A stretch of DNA of 64,000 nucleotides from Pseudomonas sp. BN102. Its GTDB lineage: Bacteria; Pseudomonadota; Gammaproteobacteria; Pseudomonadales; Pseudomonadaceae. The stretch lies in the NCBI RefSeq assembly GCF_029871245.1, contig NZ_SSON01000078.1, positions 202,475 to 266,474 on the forward strand. The letters run 5' to 3'. How positions within the stretch are numbered: the stretch's first letter is position 1; every line of letters starts with the position of its first letter. The notes under the pieces were generated by a model. It did no database searches. It was given only the letters and a program-made list of their open reading frames with translations, and was not told the origin of the DNA. Below are positions 29,127 through 36,917 of the stretch, piece after piece. The position numbers were made by a program, and so were the translations under genes.

Positions 29127-29336
29127 TCAGACTACCTGGACTTTATCCGCTTGCAGACCTTTCTGGCCGCGAACGACTTCGAAAGTCACTTGCTGGCCTT
29201 CGCTCAGGCTCTTGAAGCCGGTGCTTTCGATCGAACGGTAGTGAACGAACAGATCAGCGCCTTCTGCCGGGGTGATGAAGCCGAAGCCTTTTTCATCGTT
29301 GAACCACTTGACGGTGCCGGATTGACGATTGGACAT
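29127..29336 (-). CDS. Cold-shock domain protein, CspA family
   Basis: A 69-residue single cold-shock domain that binds single-stranded RNA and DNA and acts as an RNA chaperone. The RNP motifs KGFGFITP and LFVHY are present, with the family opening [16 protein letters not shown]. Length is normal. It is monocistronic and ends in a strong terminator 13 bases after the stop codon. The roughly 200 bases upstream to hisN are AT-richer than the surroundings, as expected for a long cold-shock 5' leader, but no specific cold box was identified. Confidence 0.95.
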   Translation of the reverse strand: MSNRQSGTVKWFNDEKGFGFITPAEGADLFVHYRSIESTGFKSLSEGQQVTFEVVRGQKGLQADKVQVV

Positions 29337-29596
29337 TTCATATCTCCAAGATAAAACAAAATAATCCTGAATTAATTCAGGGAATTACTGAGTTGCGAAA
29401 GCTGTAACGAATCGAGGAGATGAAAGAATATCAATCAGAACATCGAGCCAAGTATCGCAGAGACAATTGCAGAACAGTGGCGCGACTATACGCGGTTCGG
29501 CCGGGATGTACAGGTTTATTTTCCCGGCGGAAATTTTTCCGCCGGAATGGGTTTGGCAATCATGCGCTTGGCCGGGAAACCCGGAATCGACCTCTA

Positions 29597-30394
29597 TCAG
29601 GCCGGGCTCGCCGGGCCCCGCAGCATGTCGAGGAGCTGCGCATGCAGGCGCGGATCGCCGCAGGCGATGATGTCGCCGCCGTTCTGCGCGTCCCCGCCAT
29701 CCCAGCGGCTGACCACCCCGCCGGCGCCCTGGATGATCGGCATCAGCGCCTGGATGTCGTAGGGCTTGAGACCCGGGTCCAGCACCACATCCACCAGCCC
29801 CAGCGCCAGCATGCAGTAGGCATAGCAATCGCCGCTGTAACGCACCAGCCGCGCCTCGCCGGCCAGGCGCTGGAAGATGTCGCGGTAGGGCCGCTGCTGG
29901 AAGTGCTCGGGGCTGGTGACCATCAGGGTGGCCTCGGCCAGCTTGCCGCAGGCACGGGTCTGGATCGGCCGGCCATTGAGTGAAGCAGTTTCCCCATCGC
30001 CGATGAAGCGCTCGCGGGTGAAGGGCTGGTCCATCACACCCAGTGCCGGGCGGCTGCCGTCGTTGAGGGCGATCAGGGTGCCCCAGAGCGGGATGCCGCT
30101 GATAAAGGAGCGCGTGCCATCCACCGGGTCCAGTACCCAGGTCCAGGGTTCTTCCCCCGCGATGTTTTCCTCTTCTTCGCCGAGGACGCCGTGGCCGGGA
30201 AAGCGCTCGCCGATCAGTGCGCGCATGGCGCGCTCGGCACCCTTGTCCGCCAGGGTCACGGGGTCGAAGCGCTCCGCCTCCTTGTTCTCCACCTCCAGCG
30301 GCAGGCGAAAGTAGGTCAGGGTGACCCTGGCAGCCGCATCGGCCAGTTCTTCGGCGAACTCCAGGTACTCTGGCGGAAGGGGTCGGTCGTTCAT
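29597..30394 (-). CDS. hisN: Histidinol-phosphatase, inositol-monophosphatase family
   Basis: A 265-residue magnesium phosphatase that removes phosphate from histidinol phosphate in histidine synthesis in Pseudomonas. Metal-binding motifs are GEEEEN (near residue 80), DPVDGTRSFISG (near 97) and GLKPYDIQAL (near 218). The conserved WGTLIAL and YCMLALGLVD segments support HisN rather than SuhB. The ATG at 30394 (MNDRPLP) is preferred over an in-frame one six codons upstream. It is not next to other his genes, which is usual for Pseudomonas. Confidence 0.85.
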   Translation of the reverse strand: MNDRPLPPEYLEFAEELADAAARVTLTYFRLPLEVENKEAERFDPVTLADKGAERAMRALIGERFPGHGVLGEEEENIAGEEPWTWVLDPVDGTRSFISGIPLWGTLIALNDGSRPALGVMDQPFTRERFIGDGETASLNGRPIQTRACGKLAEATLMVTSPEHFQQRPYRDIFQRLAGEARLVRYSGDCYAYCMLALGLVDVVLDPGLKPYDIQALMPIIQGAGGVVSRWDGGDAQNGGDIIACGDPRLHAQLLDMLRGPASPA

Positions 30395-30620
30395 GGGGAC
30401 TCCAGGGGACAAAGTGATGAGCTAAATTCCAGCATAGGCCAGGGCGACCTGGACACCGAGGCTTCCGGAAAAGTGGCGGGCCAGTTGCCCGCGCTGGGCT
30501 TCGCTTCGCTCAACCACGACGAACGGATGAACGCCAGCGGGTCGGCGCTGAACTGTTCCTTGCGGGCAGTAGATCTGCGTGCCGTCTCGTGCCGCCCATC
30601 TTGCGCATTTCTTCGGAGTC

Positions 30621-30640
30621 GGGCCCCTTGCCAGGGGCCC
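30621..30640. terminator. GC-rich hairpin downstream of the hydrolase gene
   Basis: GGGCCCC and GGGGCCC pair around a six-base loop. It lies about 50 bases after the stop of the minus-strand gene at 30689. No T-run follows on either strand, so it may be a Rho-assisted end rather than an intrinsic terminator. The rest of 30395-30688 holds nothing I can support as a gene. Confidence 0.35.
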
Positions 30641-30688
30641 GTAGGTCGAGAAGATTATCGATCGCACTCGACTACATCTGCGGCGGGG

Positions 30689-31246
30689 TCAACGCCCCTG
30701 CTGCTCGAGGTATTCACCAGTGGAAACCACCTTGGCGTAGGCGAAGGCCAGGGCGGACATGAAGGCAGCATGGACCTGCTCGGCGGGGATGGTCCTGCCG
30801 TTGAACTCCAGGTCCCGCGTGGCGCAAGCATCATGGATAACGGTGACCTCGTAACCATAGTCCGCCGCCGCGCGAGTGACGCCGTCGACGCACATGTGGC
30901 TCATGCTGCCGACCACGGTCACCTTCTCCACGCCGTTGCGGTCGAGGATCTCCTTCAGCTCGGTTTCACGGAAGGAATTGACGAAATGCTTCAGGACCAC
31001 GGGCTCGCCAGCCGCGTTCAGCACCTTGGGATGGATATGCGCGCCCTCCGAGCCGGGCCGGAAGAAGGGCGCGTCCTGGCTGGTGAACTCGTGACGGATA
31101 TGCACCACCAGGTCTCCGGCTTCGCGTGCGCCGGCGATGACCTGGGCGGCATTGTCGGCAGCGGCCTCGGCGCCTTGCAGGGTCCAGAGACCGCCGGGGA
31201 AGTAATCGTTCTGGATGTCGACGACGATAACGGCTTGCTTGCTCAT
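30689..31246 (-). CDS. Isochorismatase-family cysteine hydrolase
   Basis: A 185-residue hydrolase with the superfamily catalytic set: Asp in VIVVDIQNDYFPGG (residue 10), Lys in HIHPKV near 74 and Cys in VVGSMSHMCVDGVTRAA near 113. Proteins of this length hydrolyse amides or are of unknown substrate; the name cannot be narrowed. The ATG at 31246 has GAGGTG upstream. It is divergent from a GlxA-type regulator at 31352 with about 100 bases between, so that regulator is its likely controller. Confidence 0.87.
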   Translation of the reverse strand: MSKQAVIVVDIQNDYFPGGLWTLQGAEAAADNAAQVIAGAREAGDLVVHIRHEFTSQDAPFFRPGSEGAHIHPKVLNAAGEPVVLKHFVNSFRETELKEILDRNGVEKVTVVGSMSHMCVDGVTRAAADYGYEVTVIHDACATRDLEFNGRTIPAEQVHAAFMSALAFAYAKVVSTGEYLEQQGR

Positions 31247-31351
31247 CTTATTCACCTCGGGTTGTGGGAGTGGAGACATGGGGCCTAAGGTGAACTTCCC
31301 AGCGCCGGATCAGTATCGGCGCAACCGACAAATTCGCAGGAAAAACTGACA

Positions 31352-32332
31352 ATGAAGACCATGCTGGAGATCGGTCTCCTGCTCTACCCCGGTGCCCAGC
31401 TCGCAGCGGCCCACGGCCTCTCCGACCTGTTCGCGGTGGCCAATCGCATGGCTGGCGAGCATGCCGACGCCAAGCTGCCAATACTGCGCGTGCGCCATTG
31501 GACGGCCGGCGAGGACGGCGAAATCCGCTGCACCCACGACAGTCACCCGGACGCCGATAGCCGCCCCACCGTTGTGGTGGCGGTGCCCTGCATCGGCCCC
31601 CTGCCCCCGGCCGAGGTGCTGCAACCGCTCGCCAACTGGCTCAGCCTCCAACATGCGGCAGGCGTTACCCTGGGTTCGGTGTGCGCCGGGGCCTTCCTGC
31701 TGGCCCAGACCGGACTGCTGGCCGGCCGCCCGCTGACCACGCACTGGAGCCTGGCCAAGGACCTGGGCGAGCGCTACCCGGAGGTGAAGGTGGATGCCGA
31801 CAAGCTGGTGGTGGACGACGGCGACATCATCACCGCCGGCGGCGTGATGGCTTGGACCGACCTGGGGCTGGCCCTGGTGGACCGCCTGCTGGGGCCGACC
31901 ATAGCCGCCAACACCGCGCGCTTCCTGGCACTCGACCTCACCCGCCACTCCCAGCAGTACTTCCGCCGCTTCGTCCCCCGGTTCGACCATGGTGACGAGG
32001 CCGTGCTCAAGGTCCAGCACTGGCTGCAGCGCCAGGACAATCGCAATGCCAGCCTGCCGGACATGGCCGCCCAGGCGGGACTCGGCGAACGTACCTTCCT
32101 GCGCCGCTTCCAGCTGGCCACCGGCCTGCGCCCCACCGAGTACTGCCAGCAACTGCGCGCCGCCAAGGCCCGCGAACTGCTGGAGCTCACCAACCGCTCG
32201 GTGGACCAGATCGCCTGGGAAGTGGGCTACCAGGACCCCAGCGCCTTTCGCAAGGTGTTCAACAAGATGGTCGGGCTATCGCCCACCGACTATCGACGGC
32301 GGTTTGGGCGTCGCAGTGTGGCAGACGGATGA
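31352..32332 (+). CDS. GlxA-family transcriptional regulator (DJ-1/PfpI plus AraC domains)
   Basis: A 326-residue regulator with an N-terminal DJ-1/PfpI-like domain (about 5-180; the elbow-like segment GSVCAGAFLLAQTGLL carries the conserved Cys) and a C-terminal AraC-type double helix-turn-helix (about 220-318, ending QIAWEVGYQDPSAFRKVFNKMVGLSPTDYRRRF). Such proteins sense small metabolites and usually activate nearby catabolic genes. It is divergent from the isochorismatase-like gene, its probable target. The effector is unknown. Confidence 0.9.
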   Translation: MKTMLEIGLLLYPGAQLAAAHGLSDLFAVANRMAGEHADAKLPILRVRHWTAGEDGEIRCTHDSHPDADSRPTVVVAVPCIGPLPPAEVLQPLANWLSLQHAAGVTLGSVCAGAFLLAQTGLLAGRPLTTHWSLAKDLGERYPEVKVDADKLVVDDGDIITAGGVMAWTDLGLALVDRLLGPTIAANTARFLALDLTRHSQQYFRRFVPRFDHGDEAVLKVQHWLQRQDNRNASLPDMAAQAGLGERTFLRRFQLATGLRPTEYCQQLRAAKARELLELTNRSVDQIAWEVGYQDPSAFRKVFNKMVGLSPTDYRRRFGRRSVADG

Positions 32333-32428
32333 GTTCTTCGTTGTAGGGGCCGAGCCCGTAGCGCCGTAGCCGGCGGCCAAGGCGCCTGATGCCGCCAGGG
32401 CAAGAGTCAGGATTCCGAGGCGTCCCAT
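32276..32428 (-). CDS. Possible small exported peptide, 50 residues
   Basis: A short frame on the minus strand with a very good ribosome site (GGAGGT six bases before ATG) and an N-terminus like a signal peptide (MGRLGILTLALAASGALAAG). Its last 57 bases overlap the 3' end of the GlxA-type gene on the other strand, so part of its sequence is constrained by that gene. The frame upstream of the ATG also reads as Gly/Ala-rich residues with GxxxG spacing. No family is recognised; it could be chance. Confidence 0.35.
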   Translation of the reverse strand: MGRLGILTLALAASGALAAGYGATGSAPTTKNSSVCHTATPKPPSIVGGR

Positions 32429-32545
32429 GACAGCACCTCCAGCGTGAATCCCCCCAAGGCTTCCAGTTATAGCGCCAGCCACTGCACCCACCGTGCCGCC
32501 TGCTGTCCAATGGTCTGTCGGAGCAGATCGCAGAGGTGATCCGCC

Positions 32546-33202
32546 ATGTCCATGCCCGTCCTGATGCTGGCCACCCTCGCCGGCACCCTCGCCTACCTGG
32601 GCCTTGCGATCCTCGGCTGGGGCGGCTTCGGCGCCTTCTTTTCGCACCCGCCGCTGGTCGCCCTGACCCTGGTGCTCTTCGCCCTTACCATCCTGGCGCC
32701 CTTTACCGGTGGCAACCTCAGCAGCGGCGTGCGGGAGGACCGCGAGAACCGCTGGGTGCTGGTGGCCTTCGGCATCATCGGGGTGCTCAGCGCCTTTCTG
32801 CCGGCCTACACCGATCGCCTCGACTTCTGGACCTTCGGCGGCAACGGGGTGCGCTGGTTCGGCGTGTTCTGCTTCGCCGTCGGCGGCGCGCTGCGGCTGT
32901 GGCCGGTGTTCGTGCTGGGCAACCGCTTCAGCGGCCTGGTCGCTATCCAGCCCGGCCACCAACTGGTGACCGACGGGGTCTACGGCCTGATCCGCCACCC
33001 CAGCTACCTGGGACTGATGATCAGCTCCCTGGGCTGGGCCCTGGCCTTTCGTTCCGGCGTCGGCCTGCTGCTGGTACTGCTGACACTGCCGCCGCTGGTC
33101 GCGCGCATCCGTGCGGAGGAGGCCCTGCTGCGCTCGCAGTTCGGCGCCGAATACGAGGCTTACTGCGCACGCACGTCACGGTTGATCCCTGGCCTCTACT
33201 GA
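32546..33202 (+). CDS. Isoprenylcysteine carboxyl methyltransferase-like membrane protein
   Basis: A 218-residue integral membrane protein with about five to six helices. The C-terminal region carries the ICMT/PEMT-family SAM-binding signature: VTDGVYGLIRHPSYLGL near residue 143 and EEALLRSQFGAEYEAYCARTSRLIPGL at the end. In bacteria these enzymes methylate small molecules or lipids rather than prenylated proteins; the substrate here is unknown. The start ATG follows a GAGGTG about seven bases upstream. It is not obviously co-transcribed with neighbours. Confidence 0.82.
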   Translation: MSMPVLMLATLAGTLAYLGLAILGWGGFGAFFSHPPLVALTLVLFALTILAPFTGGNLSSGVREDRENRWVLVAFGIIGVLSAFLPAYTDRLDFWTFGGNGVRWFGVFCFAVGGALRLWPVFVLGNRFSGLVAIQPGHQLVTDGVYGLIRHPSYLGLMISSLGWALAFRSGVGLLLVLLTLPPLVARIRAEEALLRSQFGAEYEAYCARTSRLIPGLY

Positions 33203-33325
33203 ACCGTTGGGCCGGTGGGGTCGAACCCCCGCCGGCGGCCGGAAGTCCAAATTCCTGTCACGCACGCACAGCCCCGGCGCCTGACTCGCGGGCAACCGGG
33301 GTGTTCTGTTTCCGGAGGATTTGCG

Positions 33326-33610
33326 ATGGTCACTCACTACAAGGTCGCCGGACATCTCGCCTGCGGCCACCATGGCCAGAACCTGGTCTCCACCACCGAT
33401 CTGGCGCGGGTGAAATGCCGCAGCTGCCGCAACACCGAGGTGTTCAAGGAAGCGCGTCGGGAGGCGCGCAACGCTGCGCGGCGGGCGGCACGCCGGGCCA
33501 AGGTCGCCCATGCCGCCAACGACTGGCGCACGGCCTGGCAGGAGAAGCTCACCGGCCTGCCGGGCAAGCAACGACTGCCCCGGGGCTTCGGTAATCAGCC
33601 TTTCGTCTGA
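33326..33610 (+). CDS. Small basic hypothetical protein, 94 residues
   Basis: Not recognised. It has a strong ribosome site (GGAGG) before ATG 33326. Residues 9-36 contain LACGHHGQN and VKCRSCRNTE, a Cys/His arrangement that could bind one zinc ion. Residues 42-62 are a run of Arg and Ala (EARREARNAARRAARRAKVA) predicted to be a basic helix. This suggests nucleic-acid binding, which is inference. It lies 120 bases after the ICMT-like gene and just before a truncated VOC gene. Confidence 0.6.
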   Translation: MVTHYKVAGHLACGHHGQNLVSTTDLARVKCRSCRNTEVFKEARREARNAARRAARRAKVAHAANDWRTAWQEKLTGLPGKQRLPRGFGNQPFV

Positions 33611-33633
33611 GCCCGAGCGCCGTCGCAGGCGAA

Positions 33634-33783
33634 ATGGACAGCCTCTATCAGCGGCTGCTGACGGCGGGGGTGGACTTCTACACCCCCCTGGCCGATCGCG
33701 ACTTTGGCATGCGCGACTTCTCCGTGCAGGACCCGGACGGCAACCAGATCGGCATGGGCGCCACGCTCAACCATCAACCTTGA
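33634..33783 (+). pseudogene. C-terminal remnant of a glyoxalase-fold (VOC) protein
   Basis: Only the last 50 or so residues are present: LYQRLLTAGVDFYTPLADRD followed by FGMRDFSVQDPDGNQIG, the typical end of VOC proteins, whose usual length is about 120-130. Nothing upstream encodes the first beta-alpha-beta module; the match begins abruptly about 15 bases after the preceding gene's stop. There is no ribosome site before its first ATG. A deletion has probably removed the 5' half. It overlaps the end of the convergent regulator gene by 17 bases. Confidence 0.7.
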
Positions 33784-34741
33784 AACGTGCCCGGTAGTCG
33801 CTCGGCGTCACCCCCAGGCGGCGGAAGAACGCCCGGCGAAAGCCGTCGACGTTGGCGTAGCCCACTTCGTCGGCCAGGCGCTTCAAGGGGATGTCCGACT
33901 CCTCGGCCAGGCGCCGGGCAGCGTCGATGCGCGCCAGCTCGACGAACTCAGCCGGGGTGGAGCCAGCCTCCTGCTTGAACACCCGCGCGAAATTGCGTTC
34001 GCTCATCCCGGCCAGGACGGCCAGGACCGGCACGCTGAGGTCGTCCTTCAGGTGCGCCAGTACATGGTCCTGGATGGCGCGGATGGCCGAGCGCTCGGCG
34101 GTCTGCGCCGCCAGGTGCGCACTGAATTGCGACTGGCCGCCGGGCCGCTTGAAGAACATCACCATCTCCCGCGCCACCCTTAGCGCCAGCTCGCGGCCGT
34201 GGTCCTCCTCGACCATGGCCAGGGCCAGGTCCATGCCCGCGGTGACACCGGCGGAGGTATAGAGGTTGCCGTCCTTCACATAGATGCTGTCGGCCTCGAC
34301 CTGGGTCTCGGGGTTCTCTTCCGCCAGGCGCACGCTGCTGTTCCAGTGGGTGGTCACCCGGCGTCCGCGCAGCATGCCGGCCGCAGCCAGGGCAAAAGCG
34401 CCGGTGCAGACCGAGCCGATCCGTCGCACCGAGCCGGCCTGCTGCCGCAACCACTGCTGCAATGCCGGGTTGCCGGCGATGTCGTCGACGAAGGGGCTGC
34501 CCGCCACCAGCAGGGTGTCGAGCTTGCCCTTGTGCGTCTCGACCGTGGAATCCACCGCCAGGCGCAGGCCGCTGCTGCCCTTGAGCAATCCGGGCTCGGT
34601 GCCTATCACCTCCACCCGGTAGGCGCGGGGGTTGCCCAATTGCTTCGCCGCTTCGGCGAAGACATCGGCCGGGCCGACTATGTCCAGCAGTTGCACACGG
34701 GGAAAGGCCAGCAAGGCGATGCGCATGGTGGTGTCCGTCAC
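33767..34741 (-). CDS. GlxA-family transcriptional regulator (DJ-1/PfpI plus AraC domains)
   Basis: A 324-residue paralogue-type regulator. The N-terminal DJ-1/PfpI-like domain (about 6-185) has GSVCTGAFALAAAGML with the conserved Cys; the C-terminal AraC domain (about 220-318) ends ADEVGYANVDGFRRAFFRRLGVTPSDYRARF. It is divergent from the TDT-family transporter gene at 34844, with about 100 bases between, so it probably regulates it. It is only distantly similar to the regulator at 31352. The effector cannot be predicted. Confidence 0.9.
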   Translation of the reverse strand: MTDTTMRIALLAFPRVQLLDIVGPADVFAEAAKQLGNPRAYRVEVIGTEPGLLKGSSGLRLAVDSTVETHKGKLDTLLVAGSPFVDDIAGNPALQQWLRQQAGSVRRIGSVCTGAFALAAAGMLRGRRVTTHWNSSVRLAEENPETQVEADSIYVKDGNLYTSAGVTAGMDLALAMVEEDHGRELALRVAREMVMFFKRPGGQSQFSAHLAAQTAERSAIRAIQDHVLAHLKDDLSVPVLAVLAGMSERNFARVFKQEAGSTPAEFVELARIDAARRLAEESDIPLKRLADEVGYANVDGFRRAFFRRLGVTPSDYRARFKVDG

Positions 34742-34843
34742 TGTCGAGAGGTTGGCGGAAAACGTCGCTACATGGCTGTTTAAGCCAGATCAAGCATGGC
34801 AGAAACTATCTCCACCGACAAATCCAGCCCAACGGAAGCCGCC

Positions 34844-35842
34844 ATGAACACCGTATTCGTCCCCCCGCTCGAACAAGCCCAGGCCAAGCCCGTCAGCAGC
34901 ACCTCGATCAAGAACCTACCGGTCAACCTGTTCGGTACGGTCATGGGCCTGGCGGGCCTGGGCCTGGCCTGGCGCCTCGCACACCAGCACTTCGGCGTCA
35001 GCGCGCTGATCGGCGAAGCCATCGGCCTGTTCGCCGCCCTGGTGTTCGTGGTACTCGGCCTGGGCTACCTGACCAAGCTGGCACGCCATCGCCAGGCGGT
35101 GCTCAACGAGTTCAACCATCCCATCGCCGGCAACTTCTTCGGCACCATCGTCATCGCCATCCTGCTGCTGTCGGTGGTTGCCGCGCCCTACAGCGAGCAG
35201 CTGGGCCAAGCGCTGTGGACGGTAGGTAGCCTGCTGACGGTGGTCCTCGGTGGCCTGGTCCTGTCGCGCCTGTTCCAGGGCAAACAGGACCTGCAGCATG
35301 CGGTGCCGGCCTGGCTTATTCCGGGAGTGGCCACCCTCGACATCGCCGTCACCGGCGCCCATATGCCCATGGCCTGGGCCCATGAGCTGAACCTCTTCGC
35401 GATGGCGGTGGGCGCGGCCATGGCGCTGATCTTCTTCACCAGCATCTTCCCGCGGCTGGTGCACCAGGAACCGCTGGCCAAGGGCATGGTCCCGTCGCTG
35501 ATGATCCTGGTGGCGCCCTTCGAGGTGGGTTTCCTGGCCTACACCAACCTGTTCGGGATCGACCGCTTCGCCGCCATGCTCTTCTATTTCGGCCTGTTCC
35601 TGGCCGTGGTGCTGGGCTTCAAGGTGTTCCGCCGCGACGTGCCCTTCGCCCCGTCCTGGTGGGCGATCAGCTTCCCCCTGGCTGCCCTCGCCAACGCAGC
35701 ACTTAAGTACGCCCAAGCGCAGGGTGGCCTGCCGCTGCAACTGATCGCCTGGGTCATCCTGGTGTTCCTCACCTTGTCCCTGGCCGTACTGACCTGGAAG
35801 ACCCTGGTCAGCCTGGTACGCGGCAAGCTGCTCGCCGGCTGA
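34844..35842 (+). CDS. TDT-family (SLAC1/TehA-like) membrane transporter
   Basis: A 332-residue inner-membrane protein with about ten hydrophobic helices, of the tellurite-resistance/dicarboxylate transporter (TDT) family. Typical segments are the N-terminal IKNLPVNLFGTVMGLAGLGLAWR and NHPIAGNFFGTIVIAILLLS. Members move anions such as malate, sulfite, chloride or tellurite; the substrate is not shown by sequence. The ATG at 34844 has GGAAG at good spacing; an in-frame ATG 16 codons earlier has none. It ends in an intrinsic terminator. Confidence 0.85.
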   Translation: MNTVFVPPLEQAQAKPVSSTSIKNLPVNLFGTVMGLAGLGLAWRLAHQHFGVSALIGEAIGLFAALVFVVLGLGYLTKLARHRQAVLNEFNHPIAGNFFGTIVIAILLLSVVAAPYSEQLGQALWTVGSLLTVVLGGLVLSRLFQGKQDLQHAVPAWLIPGVATLDIAVTGAHMPMAWAHELNLFAMAVGAAMALIFFTSIFPRLVHQEPLAKGMVPSLMILVAPFEVGFLAYTNLFGIDRFAAMLFYFGLFLAVVLGFKVFRRDVPFAPSWWAISFPLAALANAALKYAQAQGGLPLQLIAWVILVFLTLSLAVLTWKTLVSLVRGKLLAG

Positions 35843-35857
35843 GTTCCTCCCCGCCTC

Positions 35858-35883
35858 GCGAGCCCTTTCGGGCTCGCTTTTTT
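35858..35883 (+). terminator. Intrinsic terminator after the TDT transporter
   Basis: Perfect eight-pair stem GCGAGCCC/GGGCTCGC with a TTTC loop, then six T. It lies 16 bases after the stop codon. Confidence 0.93.
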
Positions 35884-35901
35884 CTGCCGACTCTCAACGA
35901 G

Positions 35902-36237
35902 ATGCACCCGATGACCCCGACAACCTCCTGGCTGCTACTGGTCGCCGCCGGCCTGCTGGAAGTGGCCTTCGCCCTCGGCCTGAAGGCCGCCAACGGCCTG
36001 CAGCGTCCCTGGATCCTGGCCGGCACCCTGCTGGTGCTTGCCGGCAGCCTGGGCCTGCTCACCCTGGCCCTGCGCCAATTGCCGGTGGGCACCGCCTACG
36101 CCACCTGGACCGGCATAGGCGCCGTGGGCACCGCCCTGGCGGGCGTGCTCTGGATGGGGGATTCAGCCTCCATTGGCCGGCTGGCCTGCATGGGGTTGAT
36201 AGTGGGAGGGGTGATGGGGCTGCGCTGGCTGCCCTGA
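35902..36237 (+). CDS. Small multidrug resistance (SMR) family efflux protein, SugE/Gdx-like
   Basis: A 111-residue (or 108-residue) protein with four membrane helices. The conserved Glu of the first helix is present in LLLVAAGLLEVAFALGLKAA, and GTAYATWTGIGAVGTALAGVLW is the usual third-helix motif. The WTG(I)GAVG pattern fits SugE/Gdx guanidinium and quaternary-ammonium exporters. It acts as a dimer in the inner membrane. Two ATG codons (35902 and 35911) are possible starts. No guanidine riboswitch was recognised in the short space upstream, which holds a terminator. Confidence 0.85.
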   Translation: MHPMTPTTSWLLLVAAGLLEVAFALGLKAANGLQRPWILAGTLLVLAGSLGLLTLALRQLPVGTAYATWTGIGAVGTALAGVLWMGDSASIGRLACMGLIVGGVMGLRWLP

Positions 36238-36311
36238 ATAGCACCTGGGGTCGGATGACGGCCCCAGGCGGCGCTAGTCAATACGCTGGATGCACCATGA
36301 CATTACCCGCT

Positions 36312-36632
36312 TCAAAGCCGCAGCCGCTCGGCGCTGATCTCCGGCAGGTCGGTGCGGCGCAGGTAGACCAGCAGCGTGTCGCACAGATTGAGTCGGTCGT
36401 TGATGTTCTGGTCCAGCAGGATCTGCAGGCACTCGCGGCTGAGGGTCATCACCTGTCCGGCTTTCGCGACCCAGACGAACTCGCTGGCCGGGGTGATGCT
36501 GCCGTCCGGCACATCCATGCCAAACGAGTCTTCGCTGAAGCGCACGATGTACTTGCCCAGCTTGCGGTTGAAGCCGACGAAACCCGTGAGGGTGTCGGCG
36601 GCCTTGCAAATATCGGCGGAGGTGATGCTCAT
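36312..36632 (-). CDS. Hypothetical protein, 106 residues
   Basis: Not recognised. The ATG at 36632 is preceded by GGGGAAG. The protein begins MSITSADICKAADTLTGF and contains short hydrophobic strands (YIVRFSEDSFGMDVP, SEFVWVAKAGQVM) followed by helices (LSRECLQILLDQNINDRLNLCDTLLVYLRR). It looks like a small soluble alpha/beta protein, with no signal peptide and no metal motif. It stands alone between the SMR gene and a REP pair. Confidence 0.65.
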   Translation of the reverse strand: MSITSADICKAADTLTGFVGFNRKLGKYIVRFSEDSFGMDVPDGSITPASEFVWVAKAGQVMTLSRECLQILLDQNINDRLNLCDTLLVYLRRTDLPEISAERLRL

Positions 36633-36818
36633 GCTGTACTTCCCCTGAATGAAACGGAACGGGTGCACGCATGAAAGGCAGGAAAGCTCCCACTCTGGCC
36701 GGTGGGTAGGCCGACTATTCTGCCAGCCCCGCCCCCCGCCGGGGATATCGCCGCGAGAGGTGTGTTGTCGCACCCCGGGCGGTGCCAATCTCCGCACTCG
36801 AAGGAAGACGCCGTTATT

Positions 36819-36880
36819 TGTAGGAGCGAGCTTGCTCGCGAACAGCCCGAGCGCGACCTTTCGCGAGCAAGCTCGCTCAT
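36819..36880. repeat. Inverted pair of Pseudomonas REP sequences
   Basis: GTAGGAGCGAGCTTGCTCGC at 36820 and its inverted partner TTCGCGAGCAAGCTCGCTC at 36860 enclose a short spacer. Each unit is itself an imperfect palindrome. This is the common Pseudomonas REP/BIME arrangement found between genes. Confidence 0.88.
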
Positions 36881-36917
36881 AAGCCAGGGACCGCTGGGCG
36901 GCCCCTGGGTGAACCGG

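Noticed and set aside
29524-29545. Near-perfect palindrome with AAATTTTT centre between csp and hisN, considered as a terminator
   Set aside because: No T-run on either outer side; kept only as a structural curiosity that may still slow RNA polymerase after hisN.
30422-30667. An 81-codon minus-strand frame between two hydrolase genes
   Set aside because: GTG start without a ribosome site, a strong GC hairpin inside the frame and no family resemblance.
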